Source: Xanthomonas albilineans | GTDB taxonomy: Bacteria > Pseudomonadota > Gammaproteobacteria > Xanthomonadales > Xanthomonadaceae | Direction: 5' to 3' | NCBI RefSeq assembly: GCF_002939705.1 | Contig: NZ_MDCB01000003.1 | Span: 248,001-312,000, forward strand | DNA: 64,000 nucleotides | In this document: piece by piece, positions 55,984-64,000 of the stretch | How the letters are laid out: each line of letters starts with the position of its first letter | Numbering within the stretch: position 1 is the stretch's first letter | Notes under the pieces: model-generated | What the model saw: the letters and a program-made list of their open reading frames with translations, nothing else | The model's database searches: none | Told to the model about the DNA's origin: nothing | Position numbers and translations under genes: made by a program

Positions 55984-57984
55984 TCAAGCTTGCCGCGCGA
56001 AGCGCACCGCCGACACCAACTGCGCCACGCTGTACGGCTTGGCCAGATGCTCCTGAAACCCGGACTGCAACGCGCGGCGACGATCGTCGTCGCGCGCCAG
56101 CGCGGTCACCGCCACCGCCGGCAGTTCGGCCGCACCCAGGCACATGATCTCGCGCACGGTGCGAATCAGGCCATAGCCGTCCATGCCCGGCATGCCGATA
56201 TCGGTGACCAAGACGTCGATGGCGGTATGGCCACCATCATCGAGCACCTCCAGCGCTTCGCTGGCGGAACCGGCCACGACGACCTCCGCCCCCTGCGCTT
56301 CAAGCAAGCGCCGCAGGTAATCGAGCATATCCGGCTGATCTTCCACCGCCAGCAGACGCATGCCCTTGAGCGCATAAGCCTCGACCACCTTCTCGGACGT
56401 CGCGAACGCACGCACCTCGCGCAACGGACGCTTGCACGATACATCGCGGTGCAACGGCAGGCGCACGGTGAACACCGCGCCGCAACCGCGACCCTCGCTG
56501 GCCGCGCTGATCTGTCCCCCGTGCATCTCCACCAATTGCTGCACGATCGCCAAGCCAAGACCCAGCCCGCCATGCAGGCGCGTGGTGGTGCTGTCGGCTT
56601 GGCGAAACCGACCGAACAGATGCGGCAGGAAATCGGCAGAAATGCCATCGCCGGAATCGCGCACCGCGATGTTGACGTGCTCGCCGTCTGCATCCACCTC
56701 GATCGTCAAGGCAATGCGCCCATGCGCAGGCGTGAATTTGATCGCATTGGACAACAGATTCCAGAACACCTGCTGCAAACGCGTGGCGTCGCCCAGCACC
56801 ATGCACGGCTGCGATGGTGCCTGCAGGGTCAATGCCTGGTCCTTGCCATCGGCCACAGGCTCCTGCGCGCGCATCGCCTCGCGCACCTGCTCGGCCAGAT
56901 CCAGCGCTTCTACTTCCAACTGCACCTTGCCCAGCAGCATACTGCTGAGATCGAGCATGTCCGAGATCAACCGCTGCTGCGCACGCGCGCTACTGGCGAT
57001 GACCGACAGCCCCTTGCTGCTGGGATCATCCGGCGGCAATCGCTGCAACAGCAAGTCGCTCCAGCCGAGGATGGTGGTCAGCGGCGTACGTAGCTCGTGC
57101 GACAAGGTGGCCAGAAATTCGTCTTTCAGCCGTGCCATGCTCTCGGCAGCGTTACGCGCAGTACGCTCGGATTCCAGCAGTTGCTCACGCGCCAGTTCAA
57201 TATCGCGGCGTTCGGTGACGTCCGGACTGCTGCCGGCCAGACCGATGAACTGACCCTCGGCGGAGTAACGCGGCACTGCGGTCATCTCGACCCATCGCCA
57301 TTGGCCGTCATGGCGGCGCGCACGCACCAGCGCACGCAGGTTGCGTTGATCGCACAACGCATTCCGCAATTCGAAAGCGAACACGCCTGCATCCTCAGGA
57401 TGCAGCACATTGCTCCAACTCGGACGTGCATCGTCGGCCTGCATATCGATGCCGAAGAATTCCGCGTAGGCGGTATTGGTGAAACGCAATTCGCCGCTGA
57501 CATCCAGCACCCACACCGGCATGGGCAAGCCCTCGGCGAGCGCGCTGAAGCGCGCCTCGCTTTCGGCAAGATCGCGCTCCACCCGTTTGCGCTCGGTGAT
57601 GTCGAGAAACTGCACGGCGATTTGGCACAGCTCTGGCGCGCCGATACGAAACGCATCCACCGCCCACCAACGGCCCTGCTCGGCGGCAAAGCTCTCGAAC
57701 TTGGCCGAACGGCCGCTCAGCGCAACTTCGCCGTAACGCTGGAACCAGAGCTCCTCATGAGCCGGCGACAACTCGCGCATGCGTCGGCCGACCACGTCGT
57801 GCATGCCGGTTTGGCGTTCGAACGCCGCATTGACCTCCAGGAACACGTAATCCACCGCACGCGGGCCATCGAACAACACCTGGACCACCGAAAAGCCGTA
57901 ATCGATCTTGTCGAAAATCTCGCGGTAATGCAGATCCTTCGCCTGCGCGAGTGGAGACGAGGAAGAATCGGAACTGGCATACAT
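55984..57984 (-). CDS. Hybrid sensor histidine kinase (PAS-PAS-HisKA-HATPase-REC), soluble
   Basis: A 666-residue cytosolic sensor without membrane helices. Two PAS domains (about 17-135, FLDITERKRVERDL ending; and about 140-262, ending SSPDVTERRDIEL) sense an internal signal. HisKA has H296 in LATLSHELRTPLT; the ATPase has NLLSNAIKFTP, DSGDGIS and GLGLGLAIVQQ; a C-terminal receiver has the acceptor near D595 in LVTDIGMPGMDG. The ATG at 57984 is chosen because the extension upstream lacks similarity. No cognate regulator is adjacent. Confidence 0.92.
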   Translation of the reverse strand: MYASSDSSSSPLAQAKDLHYREIFDKIDYGFSVVQVLFDGPRAVDYVFLEVNAAFERQTGMHDVVGRRMRELSPAHEELWFQRYGEVALSGRSAKFESFAAEQGRWWAVDAFRIGAPELCQIAVQFLDITERKRVERDLAESEARFSALAEGLPMPVWVLDVSGELRFTNTAYAEFFGIDMQADDARPSWSNVLHPEDAGVFAFELRNALCDQRNLRALVRARRHDGQWRWVEMTAVPRYSAEGQFIGLAGSSPDVTERRDIELAREQLLESERTARNAAESMARLKDEFLATLSHELRTPLTTILGWSDLLLQRLPPDDPSSKGLSVIASSARAQQRLISDMLDLSSMLLGKVQLEVEALDLAEQVREAMRAQEPVADGKDQALTLQAPSQPCMVLGDATRLQQVFWNLLSNAIKFTPAHGRIALTIEVDADGEHVNIAVRDSGDGISADFLPHLFGRFRQADSTTTRLHGGLGLGLAIVQQLVEMHGGQISAASEGRGCGAVFTVRLPLHRDVSCKRPLREVRAFATSEKVVEAYALKGMRLLAVEDQPDMLDYLRRLLEAQGAEVVVAGSASEALEVLDDGGHTAIDVLVTDIGMPGMDGYGLIRTVREIMCLGAAELPAVAVTALARDDDRRRALQSGFQEHLAKPYSVAQLVSAVRFARQA

Positions 57985-58369
57985 GACGGCAATTGTTCTA
58001 GACGCGGCCTGCGTTGGCGAATGGGCGATGCGATCAGCCTCCCCAGCACAGACAGCACGCCAGGACACCAAGGATGAACCTCCATCTTGTTGAAACGGCC
58101 CGGCTGCCGTCAAGCCTTGGCCGCAACCGGCCAGAAGCGCCACATGCCTTAGCAGACGCAGCGACACGCTCTGCACGAACGCTTCGGCACCTTCGGCAAT
58201 CCATCTGTGGCATGCGGGTCGGGCGTATGGCAGCGCGTGTGCAACGCCTTGACTGAGATACGAACATCATGCGCGCCGCTGGATGGATTGTGCGCGGCAG
58301 CGCTGACATCGGCAACGCGACGGCCCGTAGCACGGTGGGCCGCCGCGTACATCAACGGCTGTTAATTGT
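57985..58369. other. Intergenic region upstream of the hybrid kinase
   Basis: A 385-base stretch of mostly host-like composition with no convincing gene; short open frames here do not look coding. It should contain the kinase promoter. Confidence 0.4.
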
Positions 58370-58789
58370 TTATTTCAACGGTTCGATCGTTAAAGTCCCT
58401 GCATCATATAATTCTTTCGAAATAGTAATCAGTAGATTGCGCGTACTATTCACGTTATACCCAGTCACGTATGATCCGATTACATATGAATTACAGGCAT
58501 CATCTCGCATCGCATACACGTCGTAAGTGGAACCGACTAATAGAATCGGAACGCGGCCGTAGCCGGGCTGATTATTTGTCGGCGGAACCAGCTGGACACA
58601 CCCCGGCGTGTTACTATGATGACCGGTGACTTGTATCATCAGTGATTTCGCCCCGACGTCATAATTTTTCGTAATAGCAGACACGATTTTTACTTGTGCG
58701 CTACCGGATGTGGAAGCACCGGCAGCCAGTGCGAGCACCGTGCATATCGCGGCTTTGCGGAAATTCCGAATGGTCGAATGTGTGTACAT
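58370..58789 (-). CDS. Small secreted protein of unknown family, low G+C
   Basis: A 139-residue protein with a clear signal peptide (MYTHSTIRNFRKAAICTVLA followed by LAAGASTSGSA, cut probably after SA). The mature part of about 107 residues has two cysteines (PGCVQL and DDACNSY) that could form a disulfide and is rich in beta-type residues (SLMIQVTGHH, VPILLVGSTYDVYAM, NLLITISKELYDA). G+C is clearly lower than in the surroundings. GAGG lies upstream of the ATG at 58789. I do not recognise the family. With an insertion sequence on its upstream side, it may have been acquired; a role in interaction with other cells or a host is possible but not shown. Confidence 0.65.
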   Translation of the reverse strand: MYTHSTIRNFRKAAICTVLALAAGASTSGSAQVKIVSAITKNYDVGAKSLMIQVTGHHSNTPGCVQLVPPTNNQPGYGRVPILLVGSTYDVYAMRDDACNSYVIGSYVTGYNVNSTRNLLITISKELYDAGTLTIEPLK

Positions 58790-59120
58790 GAGGATGCCTC
58801 TTGATAATGTGGCGGGGGATGCGATGCACTGACCAACCGTTGGGGGACCGGTTGTTAATGCAAGACACTCGCCATTATTAGGCAGGCTTCGTAGTAGTTC
58901 GCCATGAAGCAACGACGAAATGAGTTTCGTATCACAAAATATTTACAGTGGACTGAGCGCGACGCTTCCAGACACGATCGCATCGCCCCGCCCTGTCAGG
59001 ATATGGGCCAGGGGACACCATTTAGAGCGGCTAACAAAACTACTACGCAGCCGCCAAACGGGTGCGGACGGCGCACAGATGAATCAGCGAACAATCCGCC
59101 GTGCCATCGACGCCCCCCCA
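58790..59120. other. Intergenic region with an IS-end-like repeat
   Basis: A 331-base region between the secreted-protein gene and the defective insertion sequence. It contains the repeat at 59031-59054; the rest has no recognisable gene. Base composition changes from A+T-rich near the secreted-protein gene to G+C-rich near the IS. Confidence 0.4.
59031..59054. repeat. IS-end-like repeat, copy 2
   Basis: CTAACAAAACTACTACGCAG and then CCGC, 20 of 24 positions identical to the inverted copy at 54268-54291. It lies 67 bases before the IS3 element and is not one of that element's own ends. Confidence 0.45.
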
Positions 59121-59179
59121 TGTCAGAGTAGTTGTCGCCCGGATAGGATTTACAGCGGGGGCGATAACGAGAGGTTGAC

Positions 59180-59455
59180 GTGGCACGATACGGACAGCAG
59201 TTCAAGGACAAGGCGGTGGCGCGGTTGCTGTCGCCAGAGAGTACGTCGGTGGATGCGCTTTCGCGGGAGATTGGAGTCTCGGAAGCGACGCTGGAACGCT
59301 GGCTGAGCCAATCGTTGGCCGAGCCACCGCGAGCCGGCGTGTGGACGGCGGCGGCGCGGTTTGATGCGGTGTTGACGACGGCGAGCCACGTCCAAGCCGA
59401 GCGCCGAGCACGCACATCGCCACCGCGCCGGGCCAGGTCTGGTGCTGAGACATGA
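59180..59455 (+). pseudogene. IS3 orfA, truncated by an internal deletion
   Basis: Begins with GTG and MARYGQQFKDKAVARLLSPE, DALSREIGVSEATLERWLSQ, the helix-turn-helix part of IS3 OrfA. After about residue 67 the frame runs into orfB sequence read out of frame (VQAERRARTSPPRRARSG), so the 3' part of orfA and the 5' part of orfB are missing. Confidence 0.8.
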
Positions 59456-60096
59456 CCTATCTGCCCACCGACGTGGTAGGGCACTGGTATTACCTGTTCC
59501 TGATCATGGACGTGTACAGCCGCAAGATCATCGGCTGGGAGGTCTATGAGCGCGACCGCGCCGACCACGCCACCCAACTGGTCCGGCGCACCGCCTTGGC
59601 CGAGCAGATCGCGCTCAAGGCACCAGACCAACGCCCCGTGCTGCACGGCGACAATGGCGCCGCGCTCAAGGCCACCAGCGCGCTGACGATGCTGCACTGG
59701 CTGGGCATCAAGCCCTCGTACTCGCGCCCGCGTGTGAGCGACGATAACGCCTTCGTCGAATCGTTGTTCCGCACCGCCAAGTACCCGCCTGAGTTTGCGA
59801 ACAAGGGCTTTGCTGACCTGGAGGCTGCGCGCCAATGGGCGGCCAGCTTCGTGCAGTGGTACAACCACGCGCATCGGCACAGCGGCATCGGGTATGTGAG
59901 TCCACAACAACGCCATACCGGCCAGGACGTGGACCTGCTGCAAGCACGCCATGCACTGTATCAACAGGCCCGTCATGCCCATCCCTTGCGTTGGAGTGGC
60001 CCAACGCGAAGCTGGGAACGGATCCAGGCGGTCACGCTCAATCCTGAAAAAGATACGGTCGTCGCGGCAACGACGCAGACTCCAATTGCCGCATGA
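59393..60096 (+). pseudogene. IS3 orfB transposase, 5'-truncated and interrupted by a stop codon
   Basis: The rve/DDE transposase core is present: the first catalytic D in DMTYLPTDVVGHWYYLFLIM, the second in LHGDNGA, and E in DDNAFVESLFRTAKYPPEF, ending in TLNPEKD. Just before DMTYL the frame has TGA at 59446-59448 where the family has Trp (GQVWC-stop-DMTYL against GQVWCWDMTYL). The N-terminal part before about 59393 is deleted. Confidence 0.85.
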
Positions 60097-60192
60097 GACA
60101 GGCGAAAACTACCTTTACATGCACCGGCCACCGCGATTGCAGACATGGCGGCACGCGCGCACACTTGATCGACACGTGCTTGGAGATCCGCC

Positions 60193-60762
60193 ATGACGAT
60201 CCGTTCTGCCTGGATGGCGCTGGCTATCGCCTGCCTGTGGGCGGGCGGGGCCTGCGCCGAGGTCCGCAACGTCACCGATCCGCAGGCCGCGCGCAGCATC
60301 GCCGGCGACAGCCCGGTGCATGTCGGCTGGGCCGACCCGGCCACCTTCAGCGAACTGCGCCAGAGCCGCAACCGCTGGGACGCCGAGCGCGGCGACTGGG
60401 TACACGATCTGGCCGCATACCTGCAGAAGCAGGCAAGCAAGCAATTGCAGCCCGGGCAACGCCTGGACATCGAGCTGACCGACATCAAGCGCGCTGGCGA
60501 CTACGAGCCCTGGCACGGCCTGCAATGGAGCGATGTCCGGGTGATGCGCGACATCTACCCGCCCCGGATCAATTTGACCTTCACCCTGTATGGTGCCAAT
60601 GGCCAAGTCGTGGAACAGGGCGAGCGCAAGCTGTTGGACGGCAGCTATCTGCTCAATAGCTCGCTCGGCCTGAACACCGATCCCCTGCGCTACGAAAAGC
60701 GCATGCTCGACGACTGGCTGCATCGCGAGTTGCGCAAGGATGCCACCGTTGCAGAGCGCTGA
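60193..60762 (+). CDS. DUF3016-family exported protein
   Basis: A 189-residue protein with a signal peptide (WMALAIACLWAGGACA) and the family pattern VHVGWADPATFSELRQ, LDIELTDIKRAGDYEPW and VRVMRDIYPPRINLTFTLYG. Function unknown, probably periplasmic. Intact, 73 bases from the IS right end, so the IS did not break it. It converges on alr. Confidence 0.82.
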   Translation: MTIRSAWMALAIACLWAGGACAEVRNVTDPQAARSIAGDSPVHVGWADPATFSELRQSRNRWDAERGDWVHDLAAYLQKQASKQLQPGQRLDIELTDIKRAGDYEPWHGLQWSDVRVMRDIYPPRINLTFTLYGANGQVVEQGERKLLDGSYLLNSSLGLNTDPLRYEKRMLDDWLHRELRKDATVAER

Positions 60763-60786
60763 TGCGGCGGGAGCGCGAGCCGCCCC

Positions 60787-61860
60787 CTAACCGCCCAGGT
60801 AGTGGCGCGGCGCGCGCTTGAGCCCGCACAGCAGGCGATAGGCACTGGAAGCACAGCGTGCGGCCAGCGCATCGATCCGCGGTTGTGCGCCCCACAACTG
60901 CACCACGCTGCCAAGCCCGGCCTGCGGATGCTCGGTCAGATCCACGGTCAGCATGTCCATGGACACGCGTCCGATCAGCTCGCCCGGCATCCCGTCGATC
61001 AGCACCGGCGTGCCGTTCGACGCGAACTGCGGATAACCGTCGGCATAGCCGATCGCGACCACCCCCACCCGGGTCGGCCGCGGCGCGACGAAGCGCGCAC
61101 CGTAGCCAACCGGCTCGCCGGGCGCCAGATCGCGCACCGCGATGACCTTGGATTGCAGGGTCATCACCGGACGCAGTTCGCCCGGTTGCGCCGCTGCCGC
61201 CGCGAACGGGTCGGCGCCGTACAACATCAGACCGGGACGCGCCCAATCGCTGTGCACCTGCGGCCAGCCCAGCAAGGCTGGCGAATTGCACAGACTGATC
61301 TCTCCGGCCAGGTCGGCGGTGGCCTGTCGGAACACCTCGACCTGTTCCAGTGTGCGTGCGCTCTCCAATTCGTCGGCACGGGCGAAATGGCTCATCAGCA
61401 CCAGCCGCTCGACCTGCGGCAACGCGCTCAGCCGCGCATGCGCGGCACGGAATGCGTCCGGGGCCAGGCCGAGCCGGTGCATGCCGCTGTCCAGCTTCAG
61501 CCACAGGCACAGCGGCTGCGGTGCGTCGAAGGCGGCGATCGCCTCCACCTGCCAGGGCGAGGCCACCACGCACCACAGCCGATGCGCGGCGACCAGCGGC
61601 AATTCGTCGGCCTCGAAGATACCTTCCAGCAGCAGGATCGGCGCCGCGATGCCGGCCTGACGCAGTTCCAGCGCCTCCTCGATGCAGGCCACCGCGAACC
61701 CGTCCGCCTCGGCCTCCAGCGCGCGCGCGCATGCCACCGCGCCATGCCCATAGGCATCGGCCTTGACCACCGCCAGCGCCTTGCCGCCCCCGAGCCGCCG
61801 AGCCAGACGATAGTTATGGCGCAGCGCGTCGAGATCGATCAGCGCACGAGCTGGGCGCAC
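60787..61860 (-). CDS. alr: Alanine racemase (DadX-type, in the dad operon)
   Basis: PLP enzyme of 357 residues interconverting L- and D-alanine. The PLP lysine is in [10 protein letters not shown], with [19 protein letters not shown], the catalytic tyrosine in GYGARFV and [10 protein letters not shown]. It starts with GTG inside the 3' end of dadA (22-base overlap), so it belongs to the D-amino-acid degradation operon rather than serving only the cell wall. Confidence 0.94.
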   Translation of the reverse strand: MRPARALIDLDALRHNYRLARRLGGGKALAVVKADAYGHGAVACARALEAEADGFAVACIEEALELRQAGIAAPILLLEGIFEADELPLVAAHRLWCVVASPWQVEAIAAFDAPQPLCLWLKLDSGMHRLGLAPDAFRAAHARLSALPQVERLVLMSHFARADELESARTLEQVEVFRQATADLAGEISLCNSPALLGWPQVHSDWARPGLMLYGADPFAAAAAQPGELRPVMTLQSKVIAVRDLAPGEPVGYGARFVAPRPTRVGVVAIGYADGYPQFASNGTPVLIDGMPGELIGRVSMDMLTVDLTEHPQAGLGSVVQLWGAQPRIDALAARCASSAYRLLCGLKRAPRHYLGG

Positions 61861-63146
61861 GCAGCAGCCTCCGCAGCAAGTGCGCTGGCAGCACGTGAAT
61901 AACGGAACAGATCCAGACCTTCGCCGTCGATCTGCGGCTGACGCGAGGCAATCAAGTCGGCCAGATAGCGGCCGGAACCGCAGGCCATGGTCCAGCCAAG
62001 GGTGCCGTGGCCGGTATTGAGGAACAGGTTGCGGTAGCTGGTGGCGCCGACCACCGGGGTGCCGTCCGGGGTGGCCGGGCGCAGCCCGGTCCAGAATTCG
62101 GCGGCGGCCAGATCGCCTCCGTACGGATACAACTCGCGCACTACCTTCTCCAGAGTGGCGCGGCGCCGCGCCGGCCGCGACAGGTCGAAGCCGGCCAGTT
62201 CGGCCATGCCACCGACGCGAATGCGCTGATCGAAGCGAGTGATCGCTACCTTGTAGGTTTCGTCCTGGATGGTGGAGATGGGCGCCCGTGCAGGATCGCG
62301 GATCGGCAGGGTCAGCGAGTAGCCCTTCAACGGATACACCGGCAAGCGGATCCCCAACGGCGCGAGCAACGCCGGGGAATAGCTGCCCAGCGCGACCACA
62401 TAGCGGTCGGCACGCTCCACACGGCCACCAATGCGCACGCCATCGAGGCGGTCGCCATCAGCCAGCAACGCCTGGATCGTCTCGCCATGGCGAAACTGCA
62501 CGCCCGCCGCCGCCGCCAGCGCGGCCAGACGCTGGGTGAACAGGTGGCAATCGCCGGTCTGATCGTTGGGCAGGCGCAACGCACCGACCAGCGTCGCGGG
62601 CGCGTCGGCCAGAGCCGGCTCGACCCGGGCAATGCCGGCGCGGTCCAGCAACTCGTAGGGCACGCCGTACTCGCGCAGCACCGCGATGTCCTTGGCCGCG
62701 CTGTCCAACTGGGCCTGGGTACGGAACAACTGGGTGGTGCCGAGCTGACGCCCTTCGTAGGCGATACCGGTCTCGGCGCGCAACTGATCCAGGCAATCGC
62801 GGCTGTACTCGGACAGGCGCACCATGCGCGCCTTATTGATCGCATAGCGCTCAGCCGTGCAATTGCGCAACATCTGCGCCAGCCACAGGTACTGCTTGAG
62901 ATCGGCGGTGGGGGTGATCGCCAGCGGCGCGTGGCGCTGAAACAACCACTTCAACGCTTTCAGCGGCACACCGGGTGCAGCCCAGGGCGAGGCATAGCCA
63001 GGCGAGACCTGCCCGGCATTGGCATAGCTGGTCTCCAGCCCGGCCGCTGGCTGGCGGTCGACCACGGTCACATCGCAACCGCTGCGGACCAGATACCACG
63101 CCGTGGCCGTACCGATCACACCACTGCCGAGAATCAAGACCCGCAT
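61839..63146 (-). CDS. dadA: D-amino acid dehydrogenase small subunit DadA
   Basis: FAD enzyme of 435 residues oxidising D-alanine to pyruvate and passing electrons to the respiratory chain. The FAD motif is [19 protein letters not shown], then [28 protein letters not shown] and the C-terminal [17 protein letters not shown]. It precedes and overlaps alr: the racemase supplies D-alanine for DadA. Confidence 0.95.
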   Translation of the reverse strand: MRVLILGSGVIGTATAWYLVRSGCDVTVVDRQPAAGLETSYANAGQVSPGYASPWAAPGVPLKALKWLFQRHAPLAITPTADLKQYLWLAQMLRNCTAERYAINKARMVRLSEYSRDCLDQLRAETGIAYEGRQLGTTQLFRTQAQLDSAAKDIAVLREYGVPYELLDRAGIARVEPALADAPATLVGALRLPNDQTGDCHLFTQRLAALAAAAGVQFRHGETIQALLADGDRLDGVRIGGRVERADRYVVALGSYSPALLAPLGIRLPVYPLKGYSLTLPIRDPARAPISTIQDETYKVAITRFDQRIRVGGMAELAGFDLSRPARRRATLEKVVRELYPYGGDLAAAEFWTGLRPATPDGTPVVGATSYRNLFLNTGHGTLGWTMACGSGRYLADLIASRQPQIDGEGLDLFRYSRAASALAAEAAACAQLVR

Positions 63147-63239
63147 GCATCTACCTCGTCTGGATCAAATCCCTGGCTGAATAGCGCCATGGATGGGTTT
63201 AGCCGCAGTCTAGGCAGCCGCCCCCGGGATTTTCCCCCA

Positions 63240-63831
63240 ATTTTGGCTCGCACGGTAGGTTAAAACACTGAGACTCACACACATGGCCCCTGATCCGCTC
63301 GCGTTTGAGCAGGCCGAAGAAGCTTTCCACCGGGGCGTTGTGCCCCAAGGGCAGGCTTCGCGCTCGTGGCAGTTGCCGCGCCGACTCATGCGGCAGATCA
63401 ACCCATGGGATGCCAGGAAACTGCGCCAGTCATTGCTCGTGTAGACCGATCCTTGGTCCGAGTAAACCAGACAACCGGATGCGGGTTTGCGCCGCCAGAC
63501 CGCCAACAACACGGCCTGCACGACCAACTCGGTATCGGCCCGATCGCGCATCGCCCAGCCGACGACTTGCCTGGGAAAACAGGTCGATCACAACCACCAG
63601 GTACATCCTGCCTTCATGCGTGCGGATGAAGGTGAAATCGCTCGCACAGGCGGTGTCCGGCTCAGTCACCTCGAACTGCCGATCAAGCAGGTTGGCCGCC
63701 GATTTGCACGGCGTTCCAGCATGGAAGCGTGGTTTGCGACCATAGCCCACCTGGGCACACAGCCCCTGCGTGCGCATGAGCCGATGCACCCGATGGCGAC
63801 TGCAACGTTCACCTTGAACAATCCATCCCAT
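63240..63831 (-). pseudogene. Frameshifted IS3-type transposase orfB remnant
   Basis: Minus-strand pieces in different frames give one transposase: [55 protein letters not shown]; then, in another frame, [50 protein letters not shown]; then, in a third, NAPVESFFGLLKRER. The DDE residues can be found but at least two frameshifts separate them, and the N-terminus is absent. The type differs from the element at 59121-60119. Confidence 0.75.
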
Positions 63832-64000
63832 TATTCAGCGCAGCGGCGCATTCGAGGGCAGCGTCGCGATCGCTTCGAATATCAGCCAATGAATTCATTA
63901 CGCTATAATCCGGCATCACGCCTCTTCGTTCTAAAGAAATTCCGGACGGATCCTTAAAAGAAGCAACGGGTATATGAATGAAGGCCCCACTTCCTAAATC
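63832..64000. other. Right-edge sequence, A+T-richer, possible start of a gene
   Basis: Holds a perfect TATAAT at 63904-63909 without a good -35 box, and an ATG at 63978 with an open frame (MKAPLPK) running off the window. Composition is A+T-richer than the surroundings. Too short to call. Confidence 0.25.

Larger units (their letters stand above)
59121..60119 (+). mobile_element. Defective IS3-family insertion sequence
   Basis: About 999 bases bounded by imperfect inverted ends: TGTCAGAGTAGTTGTCGCC at 59121 and, as its complement at the right end (to 60119), TGTAAAGGTAGTTTTCGCC; about 15 of 19 positions match. The ends have the TGT...ACA form. Inside are a truncated orfA and an orfB that lacks its N-terminus and has a stop codon, so the element cannot move by itself. 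No flanking target duplication was seen. Confidence 0.8.

Overview
The window reads as chromosomal DNA of a Xanthomonas or very close relative (Xanthomonadaceae). The basis is G+C-rich coding with strong third-position bias, the divergent rhlB / trxA-rho block, a monomeric-type isocitrate dehydrogenase, a pyruvate dehydrogenase E3 carrying its own lipoyl domain, a periplasmic chorismate mutase, YajQ, DUF1415 and DUF3016 proteins, and IS3-type insertion sequence remnants. The species cannot be fixed from sequence reading alone. No tRNA, rRNA or CRISPR array was recognised.

Layout. 1-13.4 kb is housekeeping: the 3' part of priA, a decayed glycosyltransferase, rpoH behind a sigma-E-type promoter, ung, a tandem-receiver protein, ftsX-ftsE, rhlB, trxA, rho and icd. 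13.5-17.6 kb is an accessory island: a C-terminal-type fragment resembling SWIM zinc-finger proteins, a 100-residue remnant of the Cas3 HD nuclease, and an intact, visibly A+T-rich two-gene SIR2-HerA antiphage module. 17.7-19.5 kb is glmS.

19.6-29.9 kb is one self-contained unit. A sigma-54 promoter with an upstream palindrome drives a membrane-fusion protein, an ABC ATPase and four MacB/FtsX-type permeases, which look like a duplicated pair. A sigma-54 response regulator and its membrane histidine kinase follow and are the obvious candidates to control that promoter.

29.9-40.3 kb holds glmU, a GtrA-like protein, a secreted chorismate mutase and the complete F1Fo ATP synthase operon atpIBEFHAGDC (minus strand). 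Three spacers of this operon carry hairpin-forming mosaic repeats, and a clear promoter precedes atpI. Between atpI and the pyruvate dehydrogenase genes a strong plus-strand terminator with no gene before it points to a small RNA. 40.8-44.4 kb encodes the E3 and E2 of pyruvate dehydrogenase.

44.6-58 kb is mixed: a TspO-like membrane protein, a family 6 uracil/hypoxanthine DNA glycosylase, OmpW, the MetNIQ methionine importer, an EamA transporter, YajQ, a DUF1415 protein, RsuA and RsmC, a PQQ-type sugar dehydrogenase lipoprotein and a hybrid histidine kinase. 58.3-60.1 kb is another accessory patch: an unknown secreted protein of low G+C, an IS-end-like repeat and a defective IS3-family element. 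60.2-63.1 kb has a DUF3016 protein and the D-alanine catabolism pair dadA-alr. The right edge is a second, frameshifted IS3-type transposase remnant.
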